Assembly: GCA_949775045.1 (NCBI GenBank)
Contig: OX459105.1
Location: 2,401,368-2,465,367 of the forward strand
Direction: 5' to 3'
DNA length: 64,000 bases
DNA from: Metridium senile
Lineage: Eukaryota; Cnidaria; Anthozoa; Actiniaria; Metridiidae
Shown: positions 1-13,700 of the stretch, piece after piece
Layout: every line of letters begins with the position of its first letter
Position numbering within the stretch: position 1 is the stretch's first letter
The notes under the pieces: model-generated
What the model was told of the DNA's origin: nothing
Seen by the model: only the letters and a program-made list of their open reading frames with translations
Database searches by the model: none
Program-made: the position numbers and the translations under genes

Positions 1-473
1 TATGCAAATAAAATCATATAAAATCACCATAACAAACTGCATATGTTTGTTTTCCAAAGTTTTCTCGCATTTGCAGCAGAGAAAATGTACTTTTGATTAA
101 AAAAAATATCATTAACTCAAGTTTTCATTCGTGAGTTTCAATAAGAGTAATTTTTACTTGCTTGTAGTAACTTTACTTTACAAAAGAGAGCTAAAATTAT
201 TTGTTTTGTTGAGTTTAGCTATTGTAATTGTTATCAAAACTAATCTACGTTACTTTAGGCGCGAACTAAAAACAAAACACATTGAATTATGAAACTTATT
301 AGAGTGCATTAAATCTTTGAAATATAGTCATACTAAATAAACACAAGTATTTCTATTATTTTCTTGTGTTTATTATTTAAGTAACTATTATTCGCTAAAA
401 TTCAGTTTTTTCTCCCCAGGTTTTTTAGCATATATTTTTGTGAATACTTTAAAGCATTTTTTATAAAAACGTT
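1..473. other. AT-rich stretch with no recognisable gene
   Basis: AT-rich sequence, presumably intron of the LRR gene whose 5' exons are off the left edge. I see no exon with both splice sites and no repeat I recognise. Confidence 0.4.
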
Positions 474-504
474 TTGGCAGCAATTTCCTGTCATTATTTT
501 ATTG

Positions 505-1700
505 TTATCATTATCATTAGTATTATTATCATCATCATCACAATCATCATAATCTTTATTACCATTATCACAATCATCATCATCTCTATTACCATCATCA
601 TCATCATTACCATCATCATCATCACAATCATCATCATCTTTATTACCATTATCACAATCATCATCATCTCTATTATCATCATCATCATTATCACAATCAT
701 CATCATCTTTATTATCATCATCATCATCATCATCACAATCACCATCATCTCCCTTATCATCACCATTATCTTTATTACCATTATCATCATCATCATCATC
801 ATTACCATCATCATCATCACAATCATCATCATCTTTATTACCATTATCACAATCATCCTCATCTCCCTTATCATCATCATCATCTTTATTACCATCATCA
901 TCTCTATTATCATCATCATAATAATCATCATGCTTATTACCATCATCATCATTATCATCATCTTTATTACCATCATCACAATCATCATCATCTTTATTAC
1001 CATCATCACAATTATCATCATCTTTATTACCATTATCACAATCATCATCATCTCTATTATCATCATCATCATTATCACAATCATCATCATCTTTATTATC
1101 ATCATCATCATCATCATCACAATCACCATCATCTCCCTTATCATCACCATTATCTTTATTACCATTATCATCATCATCATCATCATTACCATCATCATCA
1201 TCACAATCATCATCATCTTTATTACCATTATCACAATCATCCTCATCTCCCTTATCATCATCATCATCTTTATTACCATCATCATCTCTATTATCATCAT
1301 CATAACAATCATCATGCTTATTACCATCTTCATCATCATCATTATCATCATCTTTATTACCATCATCACAATCATCATCATCTTTATTACCATCATCACA
1401 ATTATCATCATCTTTATTACCATCATCACAATCATCATCATCTTTATTACCATCATCATCATTATCATCATCTTTATTACCATCATCACAATCATCATCA
1501 TCTTTATTACCGTCATCACAATCATCATCATCTCTATTATCATCGTCATTATCACAATCATCATCATCTTTATTATCATCATCATCATTATCATCATCTT
1601 TATTACCATCATCACAATCATCATCATCTTTATTACCATCATCATCATTATCATCATCTTTATTACCACCATCATCATTATCATTACCATGGCATCATTA
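505..1700. repeat. ATC microsatellite, 1.2 kb, with higher-order repeats
   Basis: Almost pure (ATC)n interspersed with ATT, ACA and TTTATTACC variants. The stretch at roughly 680-960 recurs at about 1060-1340 with the same variant order, so the tract grew by duplicating long blocks as well as by slippage. It lies upstream of the first recognised LRR exon. The long open frames on both strands encode only Ile/Thr or Met/Val runs and are not genes. Confidence 0.95.
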
Positions 1701-1758
1701 TCATACCAGTAATCATTACCATGATCATAATTATTATGTTTATATATTACTATTGTAG

Positions 1759-4700
1759 TTACGTAGCCTTGAAGGTCTATGCCGTTTCCCTGCCTTTGGT
1801 ACTTTGATATTGTCCAACAACAATCTGGACTGGAATGAATTACAAAAAATACGACATATGCATATATTAGACCTTAGTCTCCATGGCAACCCGCAACTGG
1901 AGATGGACGCATACTGTGAGTATAATATGTGCATGCTTCATTGAGGTCGTTTTGTATTATGAAATAAGCCCCAATCACCCTGAAACCCCTTCGCCCCACC
2001 CCACCCTACATCACTCCCCATCCTCTCCCCCACCAGTTGGTCATCTAACTAGATTAGCTTTCGCTATTTTTAGATGACATGTACAATTTGTCAAGTAATT
2101 TTCTTTACTTTGTTGTTACCATGTATTTGTAATTGTTATTGTACAAATAAATGAGTTGTTGTTGTTGTTGTTATATTATTATTATTATTATTATATTATT
2201 ATTAAACCAACATTATATAGAGGGGGAGGGGGTGATTATTGTAAACAAGAATAGCTACATGAATGCATTATGATAATTTGACAGTACTTATACAGCCAAT
2301 GTTGTTACATTGTCCACCAAAAAAATGGTATTAACTCTGAGTAATGTCATGTGACACCACCTAAGTTCACTCTATAATGATTTTATACTGTCTAGCATTA
2401 ATTGTGAACATAGATTTCATAATTCTTATTCCGTCTCTACCTTACGTAGACAACGTTAATGACATTGACTATATACATGTACAGTGTTTGACTTGTTGTT
2501 TTTCTCAGATCGACTTCATGTTATCGATAGCCTCCCTTATGTTTGGATGCTTGATGGCAGGATTGTTACATGTAAGACTATGTATTTTAGTGAACTATTT
2601 ATTGTAGTTGAAAAAATAATACCATAATTTAGTTGAATTATAACAATTATGGACTAAATTGTACTACCAAAGTAGTAATCTTTGAATACATATTTCAATT
2701 TACAGCTGCAGAACGAAACCAAGTGAAGCAGTTCTTCAAAGACAGTTCACTCAGCGAGCGGCCAGTGGTGAGAAAGATATCTATTCTTATGAAAGTTACC
2801 GGTATTACAGAAATCATTTTAATCTTTTCAAAAAGATTTTATAAAATAACTATTATAATAAGAAATGTCACATCCTAATTGGTTGAGGTGCATGCTACAA
2901 ATTAATCAAAATACAAACACCTGTGCTGTGTTTGCATTTTGGTTAATTTGTATTAAATAAAAAAAAGGAAATCTTGCTTCCTGTGCAGTATGAAGTTATA
3001 AAGTACTTGGGGATTGTTAGAACACTTGAGAAGTACTTCCCTCTGGGTGTTGCTTCCCTTAACAGCCTTCTCTCATGTTTTGACAACCCAGCATGCTTTA
3101 TAATAACTTGTGAGTGTGTTTTCTATTTCTTTATTGGTCCGTGTTTATTCCAATCTTTGAGGTACACACAGCTTGGTTTCGATTAATAATTGTTGGTAAA
3201 ATTTGAAACGTCCCTCTATACGTCTGTGTTTTTTTTTGTGTGTGTTGCATGACTGTGAGCAAAACGATAAGTACAGACTGAAACAACTTGAACAACTATT
3301 AAACACTGAAAATCACTAGAGTGGTAAAATGCCTGTTTGATTTCTTATGTTATATTTCAGAGACATAAACTGCCTAAGAATCAGTTCATACCAACATCAC
3401 TAAAGAACATCACTATTACTGGACTGCATGGATGTAGGGTGAGTGATGATGATGATAATTATAGAGATCATGATGATTGAGATGATGATGGTGATGATAA
3501 TGAGTATGAATTTAATGGAGATGATAGGTAATATAAATGAAATTTGTAACACCTTCAAAAAATATTAAATTAACTAACATTTCTAGCTTTAGCCCTAAAT
3601 TGGAGTAGAAAGATGGAGATGATGATAATGATAGTGATGGAGATATTTTATTATTATAATTGAATATGATAATTATTATTATTATTGTCAAGTTGTAGAT
3701 ACTAATCAAGTTCATTGCCCTGTACTGAGTTGATATAAAAATAATATAAGTAATAATTATTGTGCTCATGACATTATGCACCTATCAATGTCTTGCCCCA
3801 ACAGGGGGAGTGCGGGCAAAATCAGGCTATTGAACATAAACTTTGCCTGTACCTGGGGCTGCTCGATGTTTTTTGACAATTTCATCACAAAGTTCTGCAT
3901 CCACAACAGTTAATATATGAGTATGTATAATATAAATATGATATATAATATGAATTTGACGTCCCTAGGATAGGGACTATCGACAAAAAGATATGAAAAA
4001 TGTCAATAGCCACTGGGTATGCCCGCACTCCTCCTGTTGGAGCAAGACATTGATAGGTGCATTACACAAACTTAATAAAATACACATTTTATTTCAGACT
4101 GATCATCTAATGAGGAACTTCTCCAACAAAACCGTACTCAACATAGGTAATAACAAAGAAATAGAAAATGTGTACACATGGTGTGTGCAGTTATAATTAA
4201 AGCATGTAGGGTGGTCATGAGAGAAGTGTTAAGAAAAGTATGACACAAATCAGTGATTTATAACTTACTGCATTATATATAAAAACTTTATTAAATATAA
4301 AGTAAATAAATACATATCAAAAAGGGTTATGTGAGAGAGAAACTTAATTCTCATAAATTAACATACCCCTCAACTACTATATATACAAAACTAGGACAAT
4401 TCTCAACATTTACACAAAACATGAAATCGAATATATATTTATACATATACAGGCAGCCTATCTTGCAAAAGCCGTCCACCCGAGATAGACACCTCCAATA
4501 CATATATTGGACATGTCCCCTCCAGGCGGACAACATTTTCAAGACCGGCTGTATATAATTATTGTATAAAAATATATATAATTTATAAATGTATAAAAAT
4601 TGTTCAGAGTTCATAAATATTTAAACATTAAGCATATGACACAGAAAGCAACTTTTCTATTTCTTTTATTAAATACAAATTAATCAACATGCAAACACAT

Positions 4701-7700
4701 TTCCAGGGGTAGGGGGAATGTACAATTTTTATTGAACATTGTTTTAAAAATAGAAAATAAATAAATAACTTTTTCAATCTTCTAGTTAGACACAGTGCGC
4801 CCTACAAATCAGAGAGACTCACTCACACTCACTACCTCTACATTTAATTTTTTGCACACAACTCAGCTCACATGTTTCATCTTTGTGTAAAAACCTGGTA
4901 CCGTAATGTCCCAAGGTATTTTGCACATGATTTTTTCAAGATGTTCTTTCATTATTTATTGATTTTCTATTTCTAGATCTTGATAAAAGAAGATTACTCT
5001 ACCTAGCTTATAATTTACAGCAGGACATTAACATGGAAATAAAATACAATAGAAAGTATGACTGTAAACCTTGATGATGATATGGCATGGCGATGATGAT
5101 GATGATGATGATAAGGGTGATGATGACAATGATGTTGGTGATTTATGATGATGATTAATAAGAAATATGAACTGACCTAAGCTAATAAGTATTTCAGGAA
5201 TATAAAACAGTGCACGTTTCTTTATACTGTGATATAAACATACTGGGAGAAGTAATTAGGCGCCTGGTATCAAAGGAAGCCAATGGTGTGTTCTTTTCCA
5301 TCCCTCTTTATCAATGCCTTCACAGAATATACACCTATTTCAAAAAAGGTTGTCATCGTCAAAAGCGATAGGCGATAGGCAATAGGTCATTCCAAGACCC
5401 AAGTGCACTATGGGTATAATCCCAAGTCATGAAATTTTCAATCATGCCATTTCCACTAAATAACGATATCCGCTGGAGAGTTATATGGCTTGTCGAAGGA
5501 CTGAAAATGTGCCCAGAAGACACAGCTTTTCTGCTTTTCTGTGGATACTTTAGATTATACCCATAGTGTACTTGGGTCTTGGAATGACCTATCGCCTATC
5601 GCTTTTGGCAATGACAACCTTTTTTGAAATAGGTGTAACCAGAAATCAAAAGATGTGTGGATCAGAGGATAATTGGGATTAAACTCAGGACCTCTTGCTT
5701 TGAAAGACACACAGAGATTGGGTGTTCGAAACCATGAAACCACACAAAAAATAGACAACAAATATGCACAATGGCACAAAAATTTGCTAAATACTACCGC
5801 AACTGCAAGATTTGTGAAACTGTAAAACCGCAGTTATGAGTGAAAAAAAATGCGAAAGAACATCACCTTACACCCCTTTCCACAAACTAACCAACTGTGC
5901 TATACTTGTTTCAAAAGACAGACATTGATTTCTGTGTTTTACTATTAATAGTGGTAAAGTCAAGTCATCCAAGATAATAGAATACTTACTTAACAGTAGA
6001 AAGCATGATCAAGAAAGATGTAACATGGTTCTGTTACTCCTAGTGGTAAGAATACTAACCAATCAAAGATCAGTAGATGTCTATTGTGGATATGAGATAA
6101 GAACAACATTACCGTCGTTTGCACCTACCCATCTTGCTTTGTATCCTAGCCTTTAATTCGTAGGCGTCTCCGCTGTCCGAAATTATTACTGACGCAAATT
6201 GACAACGAATATTTGATGTTCATCTACACGAGCAAATAAAAATTGCCACATAAAGTTGCCACATAAAAATTGCTCGTGTAGACGGGGCTTAACAGTCGCA
6301 ACAAAAAACATGTTCTGTCTAGACATAAACTTCCAAAGTTACATCTCCCAATGCAATCCTCTAAATAAATTCAATTTGTCTCCAGTAGGTAAATTTCACA
6401 TATATATTTGTATTGCATCTGTTAAAGGATAGATGCAAGTGCAGTACATAAATTATCTATAAATTTCAATTCTAGACTTTTTTCACGGAAGTCGTTTACA
6501 AACAAGCAAAGTTTGGGGTGCCAATTTTTCTTTACAAATACTACAAAATTGACTACAAAATATTTTTTTTTAGTGGCATTTTTCTCTCTTTGTTGCAGGG
6601 TTCTCTAGAGTTTTCTATCCCCTTGTCACTAGTTCAACAAACATTAGACGTAGCAAGACTTAGTAATATTGAGTAAGTATATCAATAATGTTGTATCATA
6701 GTTGTTATCATTGTTATAATCACATTGGTCCATCTTCATCATAATCACTTTAATCATCATCATTATAGTCACTGTACAGGGACTGCAGTGCACATTAAAA
6801 AGTGGGGGCTGGCATTCATTTCCAGCGCAAACCACAGGAAACCCAAAGTTCAATTCTGACCAATCATGCCACAATAATTCATTTACAAAAAGTGAGGGGG
6901 GTGGGGCATCATTCTTAATATCACAACCTTTACAATCGCCACCATCTACACAATCATCATCATCATTATCACAATCACCACCACCATAATTATCATCACC
7001 ATCATCATCATCATTATTATTATAATCACCACCATCCTCATTATCACTATAATCATCATGATTATTATCATCATCACCACCATCATCATCATTATTGATT
7101 TTACCATCATCATTATTTATGTCATCAACACCGGTACCATCACTATCATCATCATCATCATTATTATCATCACCACCACCATCATCATTATTAATTTTAC
7201 CATCATCATTATTTATGTCATCAACACAGGTACCATCACCATCATCATCATCATCATTATTATCATCACCACCATCATCATCATTTTTAATTTTACCATC
7301 ATCATTATTTATGTCATCAACACAGGTACCATCACCATCATCATCATCATCATTATTATCATCACCACCATCATCATCATTTTTAATTTTACCATCATCA
7401 TTATTTATGTCATCAACACAGGTACCATCACCATCATCATCATCATCATTATTATCATCACCACCATCATCATCATTTTTAATTTTACCATCATCATTAT
7501 TTATGTCATCAACACTGGTACCATCACCATCATCATCATTATTATCATTACCACCATCATCATCATTTTTAATTTTACCATCATCATTATTTATGTCATC
7601 AACACAGGTACCATCACCATCATCATCATCATCATTACTTTCATAAGATGGTGTCTCTCCATCTATAAATATCATTTTAATATAAGCTGAGATGTATTTC

Positions 7701-10700
7701 ATTTCTTTAGAGAGATACAGACAATGGATTTATTCATGTTTTCAAGAGAGATTCGATGTAGAGTAGTATCACTGCTACTGTGTGCTGTCAAAATAGAAAG
7801 AGATCAATCAATTGTAAGTAACACTCTATGTAACTATTACAAACTATTTACATCGAACTCTTTGGATTATGATACTATTCATTGATGATATTGATGTATG
7901 AATAACAGGTTTCCATTTAAATCTGTACTTTTCCATTTAAATCTGTACTTATGCAAATTTTGTTGATGTGTGCTAAACACACAGATCAACCAATTAGAGA
8001 AGTTCACTTCAGAAATAATATACTCTGATTGGTTGATCTGTGTGTTTAGCACACATCAACCAATTTGCATAAAGTACAGATTTAAATGGGAAAGTACAGA
8101 TTTAAATAGGAACCTCTTTAATGTGATAATAATGATAATGATAATTGGGATGATGATAATGGTGATAGTAATGATGCAGATAATGATGCAGATAATAATA
8201 GTGATGATGATGATGACAATGGTGATGGTGATAGTGGTGCTCATTAAGATAATGATGAGAATTATGATGATTATGATGGTGATGATTAATAGCGATTATG
8301 ATGATGGTAATGAGAATCAATAACTTAATAATAATAATAATAATGACTTTATTAAATGACTTTGCAATTATTATTATAAGGATAAAAACAATTGAATTAT
8401 GTCATTTTTACATACTCGATGACTACTTTTAAATATAATATGGTATAGTATAAAAAGTGTGTATATTTATCAATTAAAACTTAATATCATGATTTGAGTG
8501 AATGATTGACATATTAACAGGATGGGGGTCTGTATAACCGTCTATATCTTGCCCTCTATGATCTGGTGTCTGATCTTTTACGACTAGCAAATGGAGACAG
8601 TGTCGAAAGGTAAATTAAGGTTTACACTTTTTTTTTTACACAATTGTTATGCGAATGTAGAGAGTTGATTGCCCTTGCTCGTGGTGTTGCTGGATGCTTC
8701 ACCTGGTGGGTTGCTTGCTAATTAGGTGCCTACCCTTAGTCAAAGGGAGAAGCTAATTGTAACTTTGTCATCCAAAGATAATTGAGCAGAATGTTATATT
8801 CTGTTTCAGATATCAAGCAGTCAGGAAAAAGGCTGACACAAGGTACACAATAACATCATAAAATGTGACAATATTTGAAATCATAACTTACATACTTTCC
8901 TTGCTAGAAGAAGCTACTTTTTCCACTGTATCAGCAAGAGAAAAGACGCCTCTGCTTACAACCATTCCTTATATTACTTTGTTGTGCATACAAGTGTCAG
9001 ACAACACAGAGACAATACAATACAATACAATACAATATTTGTTTATTTTCTCATATATATTAATTTTACAATTTATAGAAAAATATCAAGTAACAATTAT
9101 GGTAACAAAAATATTTACAATTTATAATTCATTACTTAAATAATTAAATGAGACAGAGGACTAAGTGAACATGACTGTTATCGAGTTAGCCCCCAGCCTT
9201 TGTTAGTTTAGATAAATAACAGCAGGTGAAAAAAATGAACACACATTAGCACACATACACACTCATACAGCTACGATAAACACACACATCACAAAACTAG
9301 TATTTACTTGTATATGTATATATATTTATCAACTTATGAACATGCATATATTTGACATCATAATAAAACCAGTTTGCAACTGGTCTATAGCTGGTTTTCA
9401 AATGAGGCATCATCAACGAAACAATGGTTGAGAGTTAGAGGCATCTTTAAATTACAGTACAGCGTAAAAAGTAGCATCTGGTAGCGGGCAATAAGCATAA
9501 AATTTGTACTTATTTTGTTGATGACAATATGGATCTAATATATCCTATGTCTAATACAGGAAGAGTGGATATCGTAGTCTACTGGCTTCAGAGATTACTC
9601 AGTTACTTTGTATTGTCCCAGTGTTCTTTGATTTCATTGGCAAAGATCCAGGTATTATATGCTAGTCAATTATCATCTCTTCCGTTAATTGAAATATTTT
9701 AAGCATTAAAGTAATTTTGTGTTATAATAGTATGTTAGTACTGCATACATAAAAAAATGCTTCTAAGGCTAGGTTTACACGGTACCGGACGAACTTTTGA
9801 CCGGTCAAAAGATCGACCTGGACATGCTGTTCACATGGAACCGATCATTACAATATTTTCTTTTCACCGGTTAGGCGTCCAAATTATTGCACGTTTAGCG
9901 CAGTCCCGTGTGAACGGAACCCCTAAGCGGATGTTTTTTTGACCGGTCAAAAAATTGACCAGTACCGTGTAAACGTAGCCTAACAGTCATTACAAATAAA
10001 CATTAATGAGCCCCTCCCAGGGGGGTGCATGTTCCCTTGATTGTTTTGCATTTTCTACCTTGTTCCCCATATTAAGTAAAAAAACTGTCTCCCTAAAATG
10101 TTTTACCTCATGTTCCCATGATCCCAAAAAACTATTGTTTTGTCATATTTTGTTCCCTTGTTCCCTGAAAATAATTTGGCACTATCTGGATCCCTTGTTC
10201 ACTTAAAATAAATGCACTCGTTCCCTTGTTCCCTAAAACCCCTGGGAGGGGCTCATTATTGTGGTCATGGGAAATAAGAAAAAGTCATGGAAAAAGTCAT
10301 GGAAAAAGTCATGGAAAAAGTCATGGAAAAAAAGTCATGGAAAAAGTCATGGAAAAAGTCATGGAAAAAGTACTGATCAGAAAGTCATTGAATTTCAAAA
10401 CTCTATAATCACATGCATGTTTATATTTATATTTGTCTTATCTTATGTTAAAAGGTGTTTTTTTAATGACATTGTATTTAGGTATAATGGACCTTATCAG
10501 TATTGCTACAAAGAACTATGAAATAGGTGAACAGATCAAAGGTATCAGCTGGAAGATGCAGTCAGAAGGGGTGAGTAATGAAAACTATTGAATATATACA
10601 TATTGACTGATGGGGGTGGGGGAGGGGATGGTAAAATATTTGGAAGGGGTGAGTAATGAAAACTATTGAATACATACTTATTGACTGATGGGGGAGGGGG

Positions 10701-13700
10701 ATGGTAAAATATTTGGAAGGGGTGAGTAATGAAAACTATTGAATATATACTTATTGACTGATGGGGGGGGGGGGGGGGTGGGGGAGGGGATGTGGATGGT
10801 AAAATATTTGGAAGGGGTGAGTAATGAAAACTATTGAATATATACATATTGACTGATGGGGTGGGGGAGGGGATGTGGATGGTAAAATATTTGGAAGGGG
10901 TGAGTAATGAAAACTATTGAATATATACTTATTGACTGAGTGGGGGAGGGGGAGGGGAGCAGATGGTAAAATATTTGGAAGGGGTGAGTAATGAAAACTA
11001 TTGAATATATACTTATTGACTGAGTGGGGGAGGGGGAGGGGAGCAGATGGTAAAATATTTGGAAGGGGTGAGTAATGAAAACTATTGAATATATACATAT
11101 TGACTGAGTAGGGGAGGGGGAGGGAAGCAGATGGTAAAATATTTGGAAGGGGTGAGTAATTAAAACTATTGAATATATACATATTGACTGAGTAGGGGAG
11201 GGGGAGGGAAGCAGATGGTAAAATATTTGGAAGGGGTGAGTAATGAAAACTATTGAATATATACTTATTGACTGATGGGGGAGGGGGTTGGATGGTAAAA
11301 TATTTGAAAGGGGTGAGTAATGAAAATGATTGAATATATACATATTGACTGAGTGGGGGAGGGGGAGGGGAGCAGATGGTAAAATATTTCGAAATGGCTT
11401 AGCAATGAAAATGATTTAATCAAGATTATATACTTATTGGCTGATGGGGGGTGGGGGGGAGACGTGGATGGTAAAATATTTGGAAGGGGTGAGCAATGAA
11501 AATGATTGAATATATACTTATTGGCTGATAGGGGGTGGGGGCTGTTAAATATTTCGAAGGGATGAGTAATGAAAACTATTGAATATATACTTATTGACTG
11601 ATTGGGGGGAGGGTGGATGATAAAATATTTGGAAGGGGTGAGCAATGAAAATGATTGAATATATATTTATTGGCTGATAGGGGGTGGGGGCTGTTAAATA
11701 TTTCGAAGGGATGAGTAATGAAAACTATTGAATATATACTTATTGACTGATTGGGGGAGGGTGGATGATAAAATATTTGGAAGGGGTGACAATGAAAATG
11801 ATTGAATATACACTTATTGACTGATGAGGGGGGGGGGGGGGGGTGGGGGTCAGGTATGAGATGATATTTTCCTTGTGTTCATGAATACAGAACAAACACA
11901 GCAAGGTCCATATATAAATGGCATTACCTGTTAAGAGCGTGTCCACGGTAGAACCAGGCAAAACCAGGCAGTGGGTGCTACATGGGGGTTCACCGATTTT
12001 GCTCAAACTTGGTACAGTTGTAGGTCCTAGTAAGTTATTTATTATCCCAGAAACTCAGTTGGATCTGTCACTTTGGTGGGAAGTTAGACCACCCCCCCTT
12101 AAAATTCCCATTTTGCCTCAAAAATCAGCCAAATTATAGCTTATTTTTAATGAAACAGAAAACCTTTACTATTGATGACAATGATGTAAAACTTGTTTCC
12201 CTATAAAGTACAGATGCCAGTAAGTATTACCAAGCAAGGAGGTACATTTTTCATATAAGCCGTTTCCATGGCAACAATTTGTTTCGGAGCAAAAATTGCC
12301 AATTTTGAAATTACTGTAATATCTCTAGGTTTAAAAATTAATATCTCAAAAGTCCATCATGAAAATGTCAAAAATGGCCAATAGTCAACTCAATCTATGT
12401 CTTAAATTACCAAAACAAGAAGAAAATCTGCGGGCACTTGTTAACCTTAACTTATATGACGGTTTTGCTTAACCCTACTATGTCAATATCACAAAATTCG
12501 AGAAGATTCATGCCCGCAAAAAAACTGGTTGACATCCTCCCAATAGCATTAAATTGGCTTCTAATAACCAGGTTGAGTCTATATTTTGCTCAATGTATCT
12601 TAATTTCAAGGATAATAAAAATTGTAAATGTCAAGTCAAAGGGGAAATATACTAAGTGATACGTTTTCGTCATGAAAAAAACACCCCTCACTAAGTAGCT
12701 TATATCTCGCAAGTCGGGCGCTATAAACAATCTTTATTGCAATCTACTAAGCTAAGGTTGTTTAAGTTAGGGTCATACAAACATTTTGCGCTTTTTATCT
12801 ACTTTCTTTACATCAACCTCAAACTTTTTTGATTTTTACTAATTAGATGCATGACATATATGCAAATTAGGCTGTGCAAAAATTTAACTATTAAAACATT
12901 ATTATTTCCTTCAACTTTATTGTATTATCTCACTAAACTAAATACAATCTTGGTTTTGATTTCAAACCTCTCAAAACTAAATAAAACCCAGCTGAAGACA
13001 ACTTTGGTGAAGTAGATGTACTGTTTTAAAATTGATGCAAATTACTTGTAAATTATGCAAACTTGATTGCCTTTCATTTTAATGATATGATCAGTGTAAA
13101 TCGTGTGGTTCTACACTGAATTGTTCGACGATATAACTTACAAAAACCAGAAAGGTAAATACAATCCAGTTAGCTGAAGCAAATAGCTTGTATTTTGAAA
13201 TGATATCGTTCAGAAGTTCTTTATATTAAAGAGCACATGATACGATAAATTAATATTCAGTCGTAGATCATAAGATTTCATTCTAATATCATAGCTTGTT
13301 ATATTAATAGCTTTTGTCAGGAGCCCATTGCCTTCCTTTTTACCATGATTATAATATATCAAGAAAATCAAATCATTGGCGTGCTTGTATCTTGCTTAGT
13401 TATCGACAATAAACCGCAGTGAGACCATTAAATCGTACAATGATCTCTTGTCGACTGATCTAGGCTGCAAGCAAGTAACAATGGTTCAGCTAGAAAAGCG
13501 TCTTAGAAACTGGATAATTCTGACAGGTTAATTTTGTATACACTTCACTGTTTCAATGTAATACTTCTATGTATTTTTGGAGCTCGGGATATGTCATTCT
13601 ATTCGAATTAACGCCGAATATATCATATACTACAAATGGTCATAGACATTGTATGGTCTTTCGTCAAGATATCCTAGTAGAGATAGGAAATACCGTTTAC

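Noticed and set aside
474..1712. Long open frames on both strands (412 and 398 codons, Ile/Thr and Met/Val repeats)
   Set aside because: Any ATC trinucleotide tract is open in several frames. There is no domain, and the composition is purely repeat-driven.
6644..7702. 352-codon Asp/Asn/Gly-rich open frame on the minus strand
   Set aside because: It is a translation of the ~98 bp ATC minisatellite. It also overlaps true exons of the LRR gene on the other strand.
10226..10521. Lys/His/Ser-rich small proteins (SHGKSHGK, SWKKSWKK)
   Set aside because: Translations of the 12-bp AAAAAGTCATGG repeat.
10545..12006. Overlapping minus-strand frames with YSPLPNILPS repeats
   Set aside because: Translation of the splice-site minisatellite; the apparent repeats are DNA-level.
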